From Deltaproteobacteria bacterium (lineage in GTDB: Bacteria; Myxococcota_A; Polyangia; JACPQR01), in the NCBI GenBank assembly GCA_016190375.1, contig JACPQR010000109.1:1-39351 (forward strand): 39,351 nt of DNA, given 5' to 3'. Positions 25,786 to 33,567 of the stretch are shown here, one piece after another. The translations under genes and the position numbers were made by a program. Numbering within the stretch: the stretch's first letter is position 1; each line of letters starts with the position of its first letter. A model generated the notes under the pieces. The model was not told the DNA's origin. It did not search any database and saw only the letters and a program-made list of their open reading frames with translations.

Positions 25786-25858
25786 CAGTACCTCCTGCGC
25801 GCGAATCTTATCCCAGCCCCGCCATCCCAGTCCAACCCGGCGCCTGGAAGCGGCCCCC

Positions 25859-26716
25859 TCACGGAGCCTCCGAGCCCACGGTGGTCGATAGCTGCGTGAG
25901 GAGGCGGCGGACGACGCCCGTCGCGGCGCCCTTGAGGGCCTGGTTCTGCAGCTCCGTCTCCACCGCGGGCGTGGTCTGGCCCGAGGACGAGACCGAGGCG
26001 CTGCCCGAGAGCATCATGCGCAGATCGCGCCCCGGGTTGGTCATCACCATCAGCGAGATGTCGGCACGCACGACACCGTTCTCTCGCGCGAGCTTCGTGA
26101 TCGATCCATCGATCCAGTACCCCGTGAGCCTCCGCTGCTTGAGGACCTTGCTCGTGACCGCGGGAGACTCGTCGTCGGGCGTGACGACCACCGCCGCCGT
26201 GGCGCCGACCTCGGCCTGCAGGTACTGCCTCAGAAGGCGCTTGGCCTCGTCGCCCCGAACGCCCGCTCGGTTTCCCATGCCTCCGAGCCCGATGTAGAAG
26301 CGGGCCTGCTCCGCCGGGACGGGAGGGGCCGGCGAGGGCGTGCCCGCCCGCTGTGCGATTGCCTGGAGCGTCCGGAGCGTCGTGCGGGCCTGGCTCTTCA
26401 CATCGGCGGATCGGTCGCGGGTGCGGGCGCGAACCGGCTCGAGCGCCGACGGGTCCCCGATCCGCGCGAGCGCCGCGAGAGCCGCGATCCGAACGGCCGG
26501 CTCCTCGTCCTCGAGCGCCCCGACGAGCACGGGGACCGTCGCGTGGTCGCCGATCTCGCCGAGCGTCAGGGCCGCCTGGACGCGCACGCGGAACTGGGAG
26601 CTCTCCCTGAGCATGCGCGTGAGGTAGTCGGTCCTGCCGTCCGCGAGACAGATGGCGCTCGCGAGGAGCGCGACGAGCGCGACGATCGCGAAGGCGGACC
26701 GCACGAAGGGCTTCAT
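25859..26716 (-). CDS. Secreted HEAT-repeat protein
   Basis: The product is 285 aa. The ATG at 26716 gives a signal peptide (MKPFVRSAFAIVALVALLASAICLA); the frame extends further upstream but without protein-like sequence. Residues about 35-120 are HEAT repeats (RVQAALTLGEIGDHATVPVL, AVRIAALAALARIGDPSALE). The second half (about 145-285) is a mixed alpha/beta domain with an FYIGLGGMGNR start, ending in a helix (ALKGAATGVVRRLLTQL). HEAT repeats bind proteins; no enzymatic motif is visible. The export signal suggests the periplasm or outer surface. It is divergent from the PfkB kinase gene. Confidence 0.82.
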   Translation of the reverse strand: MKPFVRSAFAIVALVALLASAICLADGRTDYLTRMLRESSQFRVRVQAALTLGEIGDHATVPVLVGALEDEEPAVRIAALAALARIGDPSALEPVRARTRDRSADVKSQARTTLRTLQAIAQRAGTPSPAPPVPAEQARFYIGLGGMGNRAGVRGDEAKRLLRQYLQAEVGATAAVVVTPDDESPAVTSKVLKQRRLTGYWIDGSITKLARENGVVRADISLMVMTNPGRDLRMMLSGSASVSSSGQTTPAVETELQNQALKGAATGVVRRLLTQLSTTVGSEAP

Positions 26717-26855
26717 CCGGCAGCCTGCTTCGACGTCAGCCGTGCGTGTTCGGTGCAAGGTCGTGAGCTGGCGCAGCGCGAGGGGTGCGCAGGGCGGCAT
26801 CGATTATCGCGTGAGGCCGGCGCTCGCAGCAACCCCGAACCATGCGGCCATGCCC

Positions 26856-26885
26856 TTTACAGTGTCGCGTGCGGACCCATATAGT
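26856..26885 (+). promoter_or_regulatory. Predicted promoter of the PfkB kinase unit, implying a near-leaderless mRNA
   Basis: TTTACA (26856-26861) and TATAGT (26880-26885) are 18 bases apart. Transcription would begin near 26892, only a couple of bases before the GTG at 26894, and no Shine-Dalgarno is visible before that GTG. Confidence 0.55.
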
Positions 26886-26893
26886 GGCCCTCT

Positions 26894-27799
26894 GTGAGCG
26901 GCATGACAGGTGTCGTCGTGGGTGTCGGGCACTGTGCGGTCGACTACCTCGGGATCGTGCCCCGCTACCCGGAGCTCGACGCGAAGGAGGAGATCGCGGA
27001 GTTCAGCCAGCAGGGCGGCGGACCGGCGGCGACGGCGATAGTCACGCTCGCGTGCTTCGGCGTTCCCACGCGAATCGCGTCGAAGATCTCGGACGACCAC
27101 TTCGGCGACTTCATCCTCGAGGGACTGCAGGGGCTCGGCGTCGACACCTCGCATGTCGTGATCGCTCCTGGCTTCGTCTCTCCCTTCTCCTTCATCGCTG
27201 TGGAGAGCAAGTCCGGCAAGAGGACGATCTTCTGGACCCGTGGATCGGTCCCGCCCCTCGGGGCCGACGAGATCCGGCCGGCGATCCTGGACGGCGCGTG
27301 CTGTCTGATCATCGACGGCCACCATCCCGCGGCGCAGGTCAGGCTGGCCGAGGAGGCGCGCGCCCGCGGCATCAAGGTCGTGCTCGACGCCGGGACGCTG
27401 CGCGAAGGCATGGGCGATCTCGTCTCGCTCAGTCACATCCTCATCGCGTCGGAGCGGTTCGCGACGGAGGTGGCGCCGGCGGCCGAGCTCGAGAGCACGC
27501 TCGCCGAGCTGAGGAGCATGGGTCCCGAGATGTGCGTGATCACGCTCGGCCAGGAGGGATCGATCGGCACCGACGGCGACCGGATCGTCCGCGAGGCCGC
27601 GTACGAGGTGGACGTGATCGACACGACCGGGGCCGGCGACGTGTACCACGGCGCGTTCCTCTACGGGGTCAGACGGGGGTGGCCGATCGAACGGCTGATG
27701 CGGTTCGCCTCGGCGGCCGCCGGGCTGAAGTGCAGGACTCTGGGCGGCCGCGCGGGCATCCCGTCCCTCGACGAGGTGCTCGCCGTCCTGCCGCGGTGA
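26894..27799 (+). CDS. PfkB-family carbohydrate kinase
   Basis: The product is 301 aa, typical for the family. PfkB proteins phosphorylate sugars or nucleosides with ATP. Signature 1 is seen near residues 40-70 (GGGPAATAIVTLACFG, ISDDHFGDF) and signature 2 near 242-254 (DTTGAGDVYHGAF), with the catalytic aspartate of GAGD and its anion-hole glycines intact. The substrate cannot be read from sequence; the DTTGAGDVYHGAF form and overall look are closest to ribokinase/YihV-type sugar kinases. Start choice: GTG 26894, or ATG 26903 three codons in. The stop overlaps the next gene's start by four bases (GTGA), so translation is coupled, although the downstream protein has no evident metabolic link. 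Confidence 0.88.
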   Translation: MSGMTGVVVGVGHCAVDYLGIVPRYPELDAKEEIAEFSQQGGGPAATAIVTLACFGVPTRIASKISDDHFGDFILEGLQGLGVDTSHVVIAPGFVSPFSFIAVESKSGKRTIFWTRGSVPPLGADEIRPAILDGACCLIIDGHHPAAQVRLAEEARARGIKVVLDAGTLREGMGDLVSLSHILIASERFATEVAPAAELESTLAELRSMGPEMCVITLGQEGSIGTDGDRIVREAAYEVDVIDTTGAGDVYHGAFLYGVRRGWPIERLMRFASAAAGLKCRTLGGRAGIPSLDEVLAVLPR

Positions 27800-29430
27800 C
27801 GGTGAGAGCCGCCGCTTCCCTGGCGCTCCTCGCGCTCCTCCCACCGGCGGGCGCCCGAGCCTATCCCGTCTTCATCAGGGCGGCCTCGAGCATCGAGCTG
27901 GCGATGGGACACGACGGCCCTCGAATGGTCGTGCGGGGCCTTCTGGTTCGGGACGACGCCACGCCGATCCCCGGCGCACGCGTGGACCTCGTGGTCGGCG
28001 ATCGCCGCGTGCTGCCGGTCGTGACCGGCCCCGACGGTCGGTTCGAGTGGTCGGACGAGGTGCCCCTGGGCCAGTACCTCGTGGTCGCGAGCTGGGCCGG
28101 AGGCGAGGACGTCGACGGCGCCGAGCAGCGCCGCGAGCTTCATTTCGGCAAGAGCGACGTCGCTCTGGACGTGGTCGTGCCCGCTCAGATCGACCGGTCT
28201 CGTTCGAGCGTCGAGGTCGAGGTCCGGGCCCGATCGGACGCTGGCGCCTCGCGGCTGCACGTGTCACTGGTCGGCTCCGACGCCCGCACGCTGGCAAGCG
28301 GTGAGACGGACGCCTGGGGGCTCGCACGGCTGACCGTGGCGCCTCGGGTCCTCGGGCCGCCGGGACCGGTGGTCGTGGAAGCTCGGTCGACGCCCGACGC
28401 GCTCCGCTCGGCCGGCCACGGCACGTCCTCGACCATCCTCGTCGCGCGCTCCGCCATCGCGCTCGCGCGACCCCTGCCCCCGTCGGTCCCGGCAGACGGC
28501 GAGCTGATCGTGGCCGGTGCGCTCTCCGACGGGGAGCGCCCGATTCGCGGAGGTGCGATCGAGGTTCGCGTCGGGGATCGGATCGTGCGGACCGCGACAG
28601 ACGAGCGGGGCGCCTTCGTCGCGACGATCGGGTTCGAGGGCCTGCCCCGCGGCGCATTGCCCGTGACGGCTCGATACCGTCCCGAGGCGACGTGGCGCAG
28701 CGCCGCGTCGGTCGGGCCGGCGTCGGTCGAGCATCTCGCCCCGGCGCCGCTGCCGCTCGGGCTCGCGCTCGTCCCCATCCTGATCACGGCGATCGCCGTC
28801 GGCGCCGCCCTGCGCGGCGCGGGCGCCAGGCGCCGCCCCGCGGCCACGAAGACCGCACGCGCCTGGAGCGTTCGCGCCAGAGGAGGCCTGCGCATGTCCC
28901 GCTCGGCGAGCGCCTCGCCGCGATCGTCACGCCGCCCGCCCGACGTCGAGGTGACCGGACGAGTCTGGGATCCCACCCAGCGGCGATCGGTCCCGAACGC
29001 GACGGTCTCGGTCGAGGCGGGTGGGACCACCCGGACGCTCGGGTGCGACGATTCGGGTCGCTTCTCGTCCGGGCCGCTCGAGCCCGGCGAAGCGCGGCTC
29101 GGGGTCACGGCGCCGGGCTACGAGCCGCAGCGGTTCAGCGGCGCCATTCCTCACCACGGGGAGCTGCGCGACGTCCGCGTGGACCTCATCCCGCTGAGAC
29201 ACCGGGTGATGGAGCTGTACCGCGAAGCCGCGCTGCGCCACCTGCCCGAGCGGGCGCTGTGGGGCTTCTGGACTCCGCGAGAGCTGGTGCGCTTCGTGCG
29301 AAGCCGCGGCGACCTGCGGGGCACGCCGCTCGGCGCGCTGACGGACCTGTTCGAGGAGGTCTACTACGCGGATCGGGGCGCGACGATGGAGCAGCTCGAG
29401 CGGGCACGAGCGCTCGCCGCCGCTCCCTGA
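27796..29430 (+). CDS. Membrane protein with carboxypeptidase-regulatory-like domains and a DUF4129-like tail
   Basis: The product is 544 aa from the GTG at 27796 (a second GTG at 27802 is possible). A signal-like start (MTVRAAASLALLALLPPAGARA) leads to beta-sandwich segments resembling carboxypeptidase-regulatory or Ig-like domains (VVRGLLVRDDATPIPGARVD, DGRFEWSDEVPLGQY, RPIRGGAIEVRVGD, DERGAFVATIGF). One membrane helix lies at about 317-338 (PLGLALVPILITAIAVGAAL), followed by a basic stretch. A further regulatory-like domain lies at about 380-465 (GRVWDPTQRRSVPNATVSV, LGVTAPGYEPQRF). The C-terminus (about 470-544: WTPRELVRFVRSRG, LTDLFEEVYYADRG) resembles the end of DUF4129 proteins. Comparable multi-domain proteins sit near MoxR/transglutaminase loci in other bacteria, but none is seen here. 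The function is unknown. Confidence 0.78.
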   Translation: MTVRAAASLALLALLPPAGARAYPVFIRAASSIELAMGHDGPRMVVRGLLVRDDATPIPGARVDLVVGDRRVLPVVTGPDGRFEWSDEVPLGQYLVVASWAGGEDVDGAEQRRELHFGKSDVALDVVVPAQIDRSRSSVEVEVRARSDAGASRLHVSLVGSDARTLASGETDAWGLARLTVAPRVLGPPGPVVVEARSTPDALRSAGHGTSSTILVARSAIALARPLPPSVPADGELIVAGALSDGERPIRGGAIEVRVGDRIVRTATDERGAFVATIGFEGLPRGALPVTARYRPEATWRSAASVGPASVEHLAPAPLPLGLALVPILITAIAVGAALRGAGARRRPAATKTARAWSVRARGGLRMSRSASASPRSSRRPPDVEVTGRVWDPTQRRSVPNATVSVEAGGTTRTLGCDDSGRFSSGPLEPGEARLGVTAPGYEPQRFSGAIPHHGELRDVRVDLIPLRHRVMELYREAALRHLPERALWGFWTPRELVRFVRSRGDLRGTPLGALTDLFEEVYYADRGATMEQLERARALAAAP

Positions 29431-29550
29431 CCGCGCCCTGGCAGGTGGGGCGCCGATGCACCAGCTGGCCGGGGCGGGAATCGAGAGACGCCACGGTTTC
29501 TCGGTTTTCGGCCGCCGGCAAGGATCTTGTACGGGGGGGCGGCAAACGCG

Positions 29551-29579
29551 TTGACGGTGGAAGAAGCGGTCCAGATAAT
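29551..29579 (+). promoter_or_regulatory. Predicted promoter of ftsY
   Basis: TTGACG (29551-29556) and GATAAT (29574-29579) are 17 bases apart in the 193-base gap before ftsY. The start would be near 29586. Confidence 0.6.
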
Positions 29580-29581
29580 GG

Positions 29582-29596
29582 GCCCCGCTCCGGGGC
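29582..29596 (+). promoter_or_regulatory. GC hairpin at the predicted 5' end of the ftsY mRNA
   Basis: A perfect 6-bp stem (GCCCCG/CGGGGC) with a CTC loop sits across the expected transcription start. A 5'-terminal hairpin of this kind can stabilise mRNA; an operator is the alternative. Confidence 0.35.
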
Positions 29597-29623
29597 TCGA
29601 TCCCGGAAAGACCGGAGACGCTC

Positions 29624-30865
29624 ATGACCACCACGACGCTCCTCCTCATCGTGCTCGGCGCGATAGCGCTGTTCGCATGCTACTGGTTGTTCATCCGGCG
29701 GGGAGCGAGGCCCGTGGAGCGGATCGGCGAAGCGCGCCCGCGCCCGCCCGAGCGGCCCGCAGAGCGCCTCGAGCCTCGAGCCCCGAAGGAGCCCGCTGCG
29801 GTCCCGCCACCGAAGGCGGAGGCACCGCCTGTCGCGCCGAAAGTCCCCGCGAAGCTCGAGCCGGCCGCGGAGGCGGCGCTCGCGCCCGCGCCGCTGAAGG
29901 AGGCGGCGCCGGCAGCTCTCGCTCCGCTTCGCGAGGCCGAGGTGGCGGCGCTCAAGCAGGGCCTGACGACGACCCGTGGCGGGCTGATTGGACGACTGGG
30001 AAAGCTCTTCCGCGGCAAGAAGGAGCTGGACCCGGCGCTCGTCGCGCAGATCGAGGAGGTGATGCTGACCTCCGACGTCGGGGTCAAGACGACGCAGAAG
30101 CTGCTCGATCGCCTGAAGGAGAAGCTCGGCAAGGCGGACATCGGCGATCCCCGCGTGGTCTGGTCCACGCTTCGCGAAGAGACGGTGCGGATCCTCGACC
30201 TTCCCGCCGGAGCCGAGCCGCCCGGCAAGCCGCAGGTGATCATGGTCGTCGGTGTCAACGGCGTCGGGAAGACCACCACGATCGGCAAGCTCGCGAGCAG
30301 GCTGAGCGCCGAGGGGAAGAAGGTCGTCCTGGCGGCGGGCGACACGTTCCGGGCGGCCGCGGTCCAGCAGCTCGAGATCTGGGGCCGGCGCACCGGCTGC
30401 GCGGTCGTCAAGGGCAAGGAGGGAGCGGACCCGTCGTCCGTGATCTTCGATGCCGTCAAGGCAGCGACCCAGGACGGGGCGGACGTCGTGATCGCCGACA
30501 CCGCTGGCCGGCTGCACACGAAGCAGCCCCTCATGGACGAGCTCAAGAAGGTCAAGCGCGTGGCAGCCAAGGCCCTCGAGGGCGCGCCGCACCAGACCCT
30601 GCTCGTCCTCGACTCCACGAACGGCCAGAACGCCATCGCGCAGGCGCAGATGTTCAAGGAGGCGCTGGACGTCAGCGGGATCGTCCTCACCAAGCTGGAC
30701 GGGACCGCCAAGGGAGGCGTGATCCTCGGGATCTGCGACGAGCACCGCATTCCCGTCCGCTTCATCGGGATCGGCGAGCGGGTGGAGGACCTCCGCGAGT
30801 TCCACGCGCGCGAGTTCGTCGAGGCTCTGTTCTTCCAGGCGGAGGAGGAGTCCATCGCCGCGTGA
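29624..30865 (+). CDS. ftsY: Signal recognition particle receptor FtsY
   Basis: The product is 413 aa. FtsY is the membrane-associated GTPase that docks SRP-ribosome complexes at the Sec translocon. An N-terminal membrane helix ([20 protein letters not shown]) is followed by a Pro/Ala/Glu-rich linker to about residue 110, the four-helix N domain (about 115-200) and the G domain. The G-domain motifs are present: G1 [10 protein letters not shown] near 210, the SRP-GTPase insertion [12 protein letters not shown] near 240, [16 protein letters not shown] near 291, [10 protein letters not shown] near 356 and the closing [16 protein letters not shown] seven bases before the ATG supports the start. 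A true N-terminal TM anchor, rather than the acidic A domain of E. coli FtsY, occurs in several other phyla. It has its own promoter and precedes the two barrel genes, which need Sec export. Confidence 0.97.
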   Translation: MTTTTLLLIVLGAIALFACYWLFIRRGARPVERIGEARPRPPERPAERLEPRAPKEPAAVPPPKAEAPPVAPKVPAKLEPAAEAALAPAPLKEAAPAALAPLREAEVAALKQGLTTTRGGLIGRLGKLFRGKKELDPALVAQIEEVMLTSDVGVKTTQKLLDRLKEKLGKADIGDPRVVWSTLREETVRILDLPAGAEPPGKPQVIMVVGVNGVGKTTTIGKLASRLSAEGKKVVLAAGDTFRAAAVQQLEIWGRRTGCAVVKGKEGADPSSVIFDAVKAATQDGADVVIADTAGRLHTKQPLMDELKKVKRVAAKALEGAPHQTLLVLDSTNGQNAIAQAQMFKEALDVSGIVLTKLDGTAKGGVILGICDEHRIPVRFIGIGERVEDLREFHAREFVEALFFQAEEESIAA

Positions 30866-30880
30866 ACCATGGGAATTCTG

Positions 30881-30910
30881 TTGATCGGCGAAATCCGCGT
30901 GTGGTATATT
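30881..30910 (+). promoter_or_regulatory. Predicted promoter of the outer-membrane barrel genes
   Basis: TTGATC (30881-30886) and TATATT (30905-30910) are 18 bases apart, just past the ftsY stop in an AT-rich pocket. The leader to the start at 31003 would be about 85 bases. Confidence 0.6.
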
Positions 30911-31002
30911 GCCCCGGCTTTCGGCACTACTGCGAAAAACGCTGTAAATCTGAATAGTTATAGCGCATCACGACAAGCCCGAACCGGTCGAACGAGGTGA
31001 CG

Positions 31003-31953
31003 ATGATCCGGCAACGCACCTGGTTGTTTCTTCTGGGCTTTGGCTGTGCCGTAGGTCCCCTTCCCGCGCTGGCTCAAACGGGCGAAGGAGAGATGACCTT
31101 CTCGACCGACGAGGCCCAGCAGCCTCCAGCGGAGGGGCAGCCGGCCGAGGGCGAGCCTGCCGAAGGGCAACCCGCCGAGCCCGCGCCTGGCGGAGACGTC
31201 CTCGGCGAGCTGGCGGCGCAGCAGCAGCAGACGGCCGCACCCGAGGAACGGCGTGCCCCGCGGCGGGCTCTCAGGGAAGAGGTCGTCGCAGTCCAGCAGA
31301 TCTACGCGCTGCGCAAGGGACGGGTGGAGATCGCGCCTTCGTTCGGGATCTCGATGAACGACCCGTTCGTCTCGCACCCCGCGCTGGCGCTCGCGCTCAA
31401 CTACTACGTGACCGAGGTCCTCGCGATCGGGGCCAACATCCTCTGGTTCGACTACGGTCCGGCGGGCAACCTCACGACCGACACGAACTTCCAGGTCGGC
31501 CGATCCTTCCGCCTGGTGATCCCGATCACCGAGTACCAGATCGCCGCGAGCCTGAACTTCTCGTACGTCCCCCTGTACGGGAAGTTCGCCCTGTTCCGCG
31601 AGTTCATCGTCCACTGGGACGCATACGTCCTCGGCGGCGTCGGCGCGTTCCGCACCCGCCCCGTGCCGGTCGTCGATCCGGACAACCGGTCGTTCGACTG
31701 GGGGCTCAGGATCTCGGTCGTCAACCCCGGCATCGGGTTCCGCGTCTACTCGAGCCGCTTCGCCTCGATCTTCATCGAGCTCAGGGACTACATCTTCCTC
31801 GAGAAGTTCGAGTCGCTGGAGATCAATGGAGACGACCCTCGCGACCCCGACACGTGGCTCGCCGACGGGTCGACCCTCGTCAACAACGTGATGTTCAACG
31901 CGGGACTCACGATCTTCTTCCCGTTCACCTTCGACTACCGGCTGCCCAAGTAA
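31003..31953 (+). CDS. Outer-membrane beta-barrel protein, GltA/GltB type
   Basis: The product is 316 aa. The ATG at 31003 is chosen over GTG 30997 because GAGG ends five bases before it. A signal peptide (MIRQRTWLFLLGFGCAVGPLPALA) precedes a mature N-terminus with EMTFSTDE, then repeats of PAEGQ/PAEGE and a Gln/Ala-rich stretch. From about residue 85 the sequence alternates as amphipathic strands with aromatic girdles (GRVEIAPSFGISMNDPF, LALALNYYVTEVLAIGANIL, YVLGGVGAFRTR, IGFRVYSSRFASIFIELRDY) and ends in a basic-aromatic strand (FFPFTFDYRLPK), as in the myxobacterial outer-membrane barrel family. The second barrel gene follows 15 bases later. In M. xanthus gltB and gltA are adjacent outer-membrane subunits of the gliding machine; I favour GltB here but cannot separate A from B, or Glt from Nfs, without alignment. 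Confidence 0.75.
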   Translation: MIRQRTWLFLLGFGCAVGPLPALAQTGEGEMTFSTDEAQQPPAEGQPAEGEPAEGQPAEPAPGGDVLGELAAQQQQTAAPEERRAPRRALREEVVAVQQIYALRKGRVEIAPSFGISMNDPFVSHPALALALNYYVTEVLAIGANILWFDYGPAGNLTTDTNFQVGRSFRLVIPITEYQIAASLNFSYVPLYGKFALFREFIVHWDAYVLGGVGAFRTRPVPVVDPDNRSFDWGLRISVVNPGIGFRVYSSRFASIFIELRDYIFLEKFESLEINGDDPRDPDTWLADGSTLVNNVMFNAGLTIFFPFTFDYRLPK

Positions 31954-31968
31954 GGAGGACCGACGAAG

Positions 31969-32835
31969 ATGGGATCCCAGACCCGTAATGGTCTCCTCGC
32001 CCTGGCGCTCCTCGCCCTGCCGTCCGCGGCGGGCGCCCAGGAGGTGCAGCTCACAGGTCCCTTGGCGGGCGCGCCGGCGATCAAGCGGCTCGTGCTGCAC
32101 CGGGCCGGTCGTCTGCACCTGACCGTCATGCCGACGTTCACGTTCGGCGACGAGTACGTCCGTCACCTTCTGGCCGGGGCACGCGTCGAGTACAACCTCC
32201 TCGACTTCCTCGCGATCGGCCTGTGGGGCAGCTACGGCGTCTACACCGTCGAGAACGGGCTGTCCGACGAGGTGCAGAACAAGGCCTACGCGAACGAGGG
32301 CTCGCAGGACTACAACCAGAACCTGAACTTCCCCTACGGCGACAACAGCGGCGACTTCTACGGGCGGCCGAGGTTTCCCGATCAGCTCGGGCGAATCCAG
32401 TGGGTGGGCGGCGCGCAGCTCACCCTGGCCCCGCTGCGCGGCAAGGTCGGGCTGGTCGGGAAGGCGTTCGTCGACGTCGACGTCTTCGGCTTCGTGGGCG
32501 CGGCGGCGGTCGGCGTGCAGGAGCGCGCCAACACGGAGCGTCCTACGAACGAGGACAACCCGGCCTCGATCGCCACCGCGTCCCGCACCACGTTCGCGCC
32601 GATGTTCGGCGCCGGCATCAACATGTACTTCAACAACTTCATCGGGATGACGATGGAGTACCGCGCGCTGCCCTTCTCGTGGAACCGATCGGGGACCGAC
32701 GAGTGCTGCACGGACGAGGGCGAGGCGTTCCCCGATCACAAGATCGACGACCAGGACCGCCAGCTCTCCTTCAATCAGATGTTCAGCGTGGGAGTGATCT
32801 TCGCGCTGCCGACGACGCCGACGATCGACGAGTAG
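31969..32835 (+). CDS. Outer-membrane beta-barrel protein, GltA/GltB type (second)
   Basis: The product is 288 aa. AAGGAGG runs across the stop of the preceding gene, ten bases before this ATG, so the pair is one operon. The signal peptide MGSQTRNGLLALALLALPSAAGA is followed by QEVQLTGPLAGAPAIKRLVL. The rest alternates as strands (RLHLTVMPTFTFGDEYVRHL, GARVEYNLLDFLAIGLWGSY, GLVGKAFVDVDVFGFVGAAA, APMFGAGINMYFNNFIGMTM), closing with FNQMFSVGVIFALPT. A Cys pair (DECCTDE) lies in a late loop. The layout fits the myxobacterial outer-membrane barrel family that includes GltA and NfsA; GltA is my first choice, based on the GPLAG...RL start and the order after the other barrel. Its stop abuts the stop of the opposing HEAT gene. 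Confidence 0.75.
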   Translation: MGSQTRNGLLALALLALPSAAGAQEVQLTGPLAGAPAIKRLVLHRAGRLHLTVMPTFTFGDEYVRHLLAGARVEYNLLDFLAIGLWGSYGVYTVENGLSDEVQNKAYANEGSQDYNQNLNFPYGDNSGDFYGRPRFPDQLGRIQWVGGAQLTLAPLRGKVGLVGKAFVDVDVFGFVGAAAVGVQERANTERPTNEDNPASIATASRTTFAPMFGAGINMYFNNFIGMTMEYRALPFSWNRSGTDECCTDEGEAFPDHKIDDQDRQLSFNQMFSVGVIFALPTTPTIDE

Positions 32836-32838
32836 CTA
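32833..32838. other. Zero-gap convergent stop codons forming palindrome TAGCTA
   Basis: The TAG of the barrel gene (32833-32835) is followed directly by CTA, the TAG of the minus-strand HEAT gene (32836-32838). It is the third such junction in the window. Confidence 0.95.
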
Positions 32839-33558
32839 ACCGCGCTTCTTGATCTGGCCGTTCGACTGGATCGCGAATCCCTCGGGCAGGACCTTCTCCA
32901 CCGCGGCGCGGTAGCCCTGGACGCCCCAGCCGAGATCCGCGAGGCCCTCCGCGATGCGGAGCCTGACACGGACGCTCTCCTCGCGCGAGAGCCGTTCCAG
33001 GAGCTTCGTCCGGGCCTCCTCCTCGTCCTTCTGGGCGAGCAGGACCCCGGCGGCGTGGAATCGGACCGTCTCGTTCGCGTCCTCGAGGAAGCGTGAGATC
33101 GCCGGCGCGATCCGCGGATCCGAGAGCTCCTCGAGGAACGAGATCGCCTGGATCTTCCTCTGCGGATCCCGTTCGTACTCGGTCTCGAGCTCCTCGACGA
33201 TCCCGAGGAGCTCGGTGACGAGGTCCGCGGGCTGGAGGAGCTCCGCGAGGATCTTCATCGGCCAGGTCAAGGACTCCACGTGCGCCAGGAAGTCCCGAAC
33301 GGGCTCGAGCGCGACCTCGCCGGCGTCCACGATGGCCTCGAAGACGCGGCTCTTCTCCTCCTGGTCGGTGATCGTCGGCTCCGTGGAGTACGTGAATCTC
33401 GCGAGGAGCGCGTCGACGGCGTCCGCCGTGCGCTCCGAGGCGAGGTACTCGATCGACGCGGAGCGATCGATGGCCTGGGCGCGCTTGTTGGCCACGCGCT
33501 CGGCGTGCTTGCGGAACGTCCGGTCGGGTCCGCCCAAGAGGGAGTCCAGGAGCCCCAC
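32836..33558 (-). CDS. Cytoplasmic HEAT/armadillo-like repeat protein
   Basis: The product is 240 aa from a GTG start; there is no signal peptide or TM. It begins MGLLDSLLGGPDRTFRKHAER and continues as paired helices (ADAVDALLARFTYSTEPTI, KSRVFEAIVDAGEVALEPVR, KIQAISFLEELSDPRIAPAI, TVRFHAAGVLLAQKDEEEAR), the usual HEAT pattern. No catalytic motif is seen. A protein-binding adaptor is likely. It lies nine bases after the sensor gene and must be translated with it, so the two may work together. This sensor-HEAT pairing seems typical of Myxococcota, but I do not know a function. Confidence 0.82.
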   Translation of the reverse strand: MGLLDSLLGGPDRTFRKHAERVANKRAQAIDRSASIEYLASERTADAVDALLARFTYSTEPTITDQEEKSRVFEAIVDAGEVALEPVRDFLAHVESLTWPMKILAELLQPADLVTELLGIVEELETEYERDPQRKIQAISFLEELSDPRIAPAISRFLEDANETVRFHAAGVLLAQKDEEEARTKLLERLSREESVRVRLRIAEGLADLGWGVQGYRAAVEKVLPEGFAIQSNGQIKKRG

Positions 33559-33567
33559 GGCGGCGTG

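Noticed and set aside
29465..29520. Terminator after the beta-domain membrane protein gene
   Set aside because: There is only a 5-bp imperfect stem before a short T run, too weak to support.
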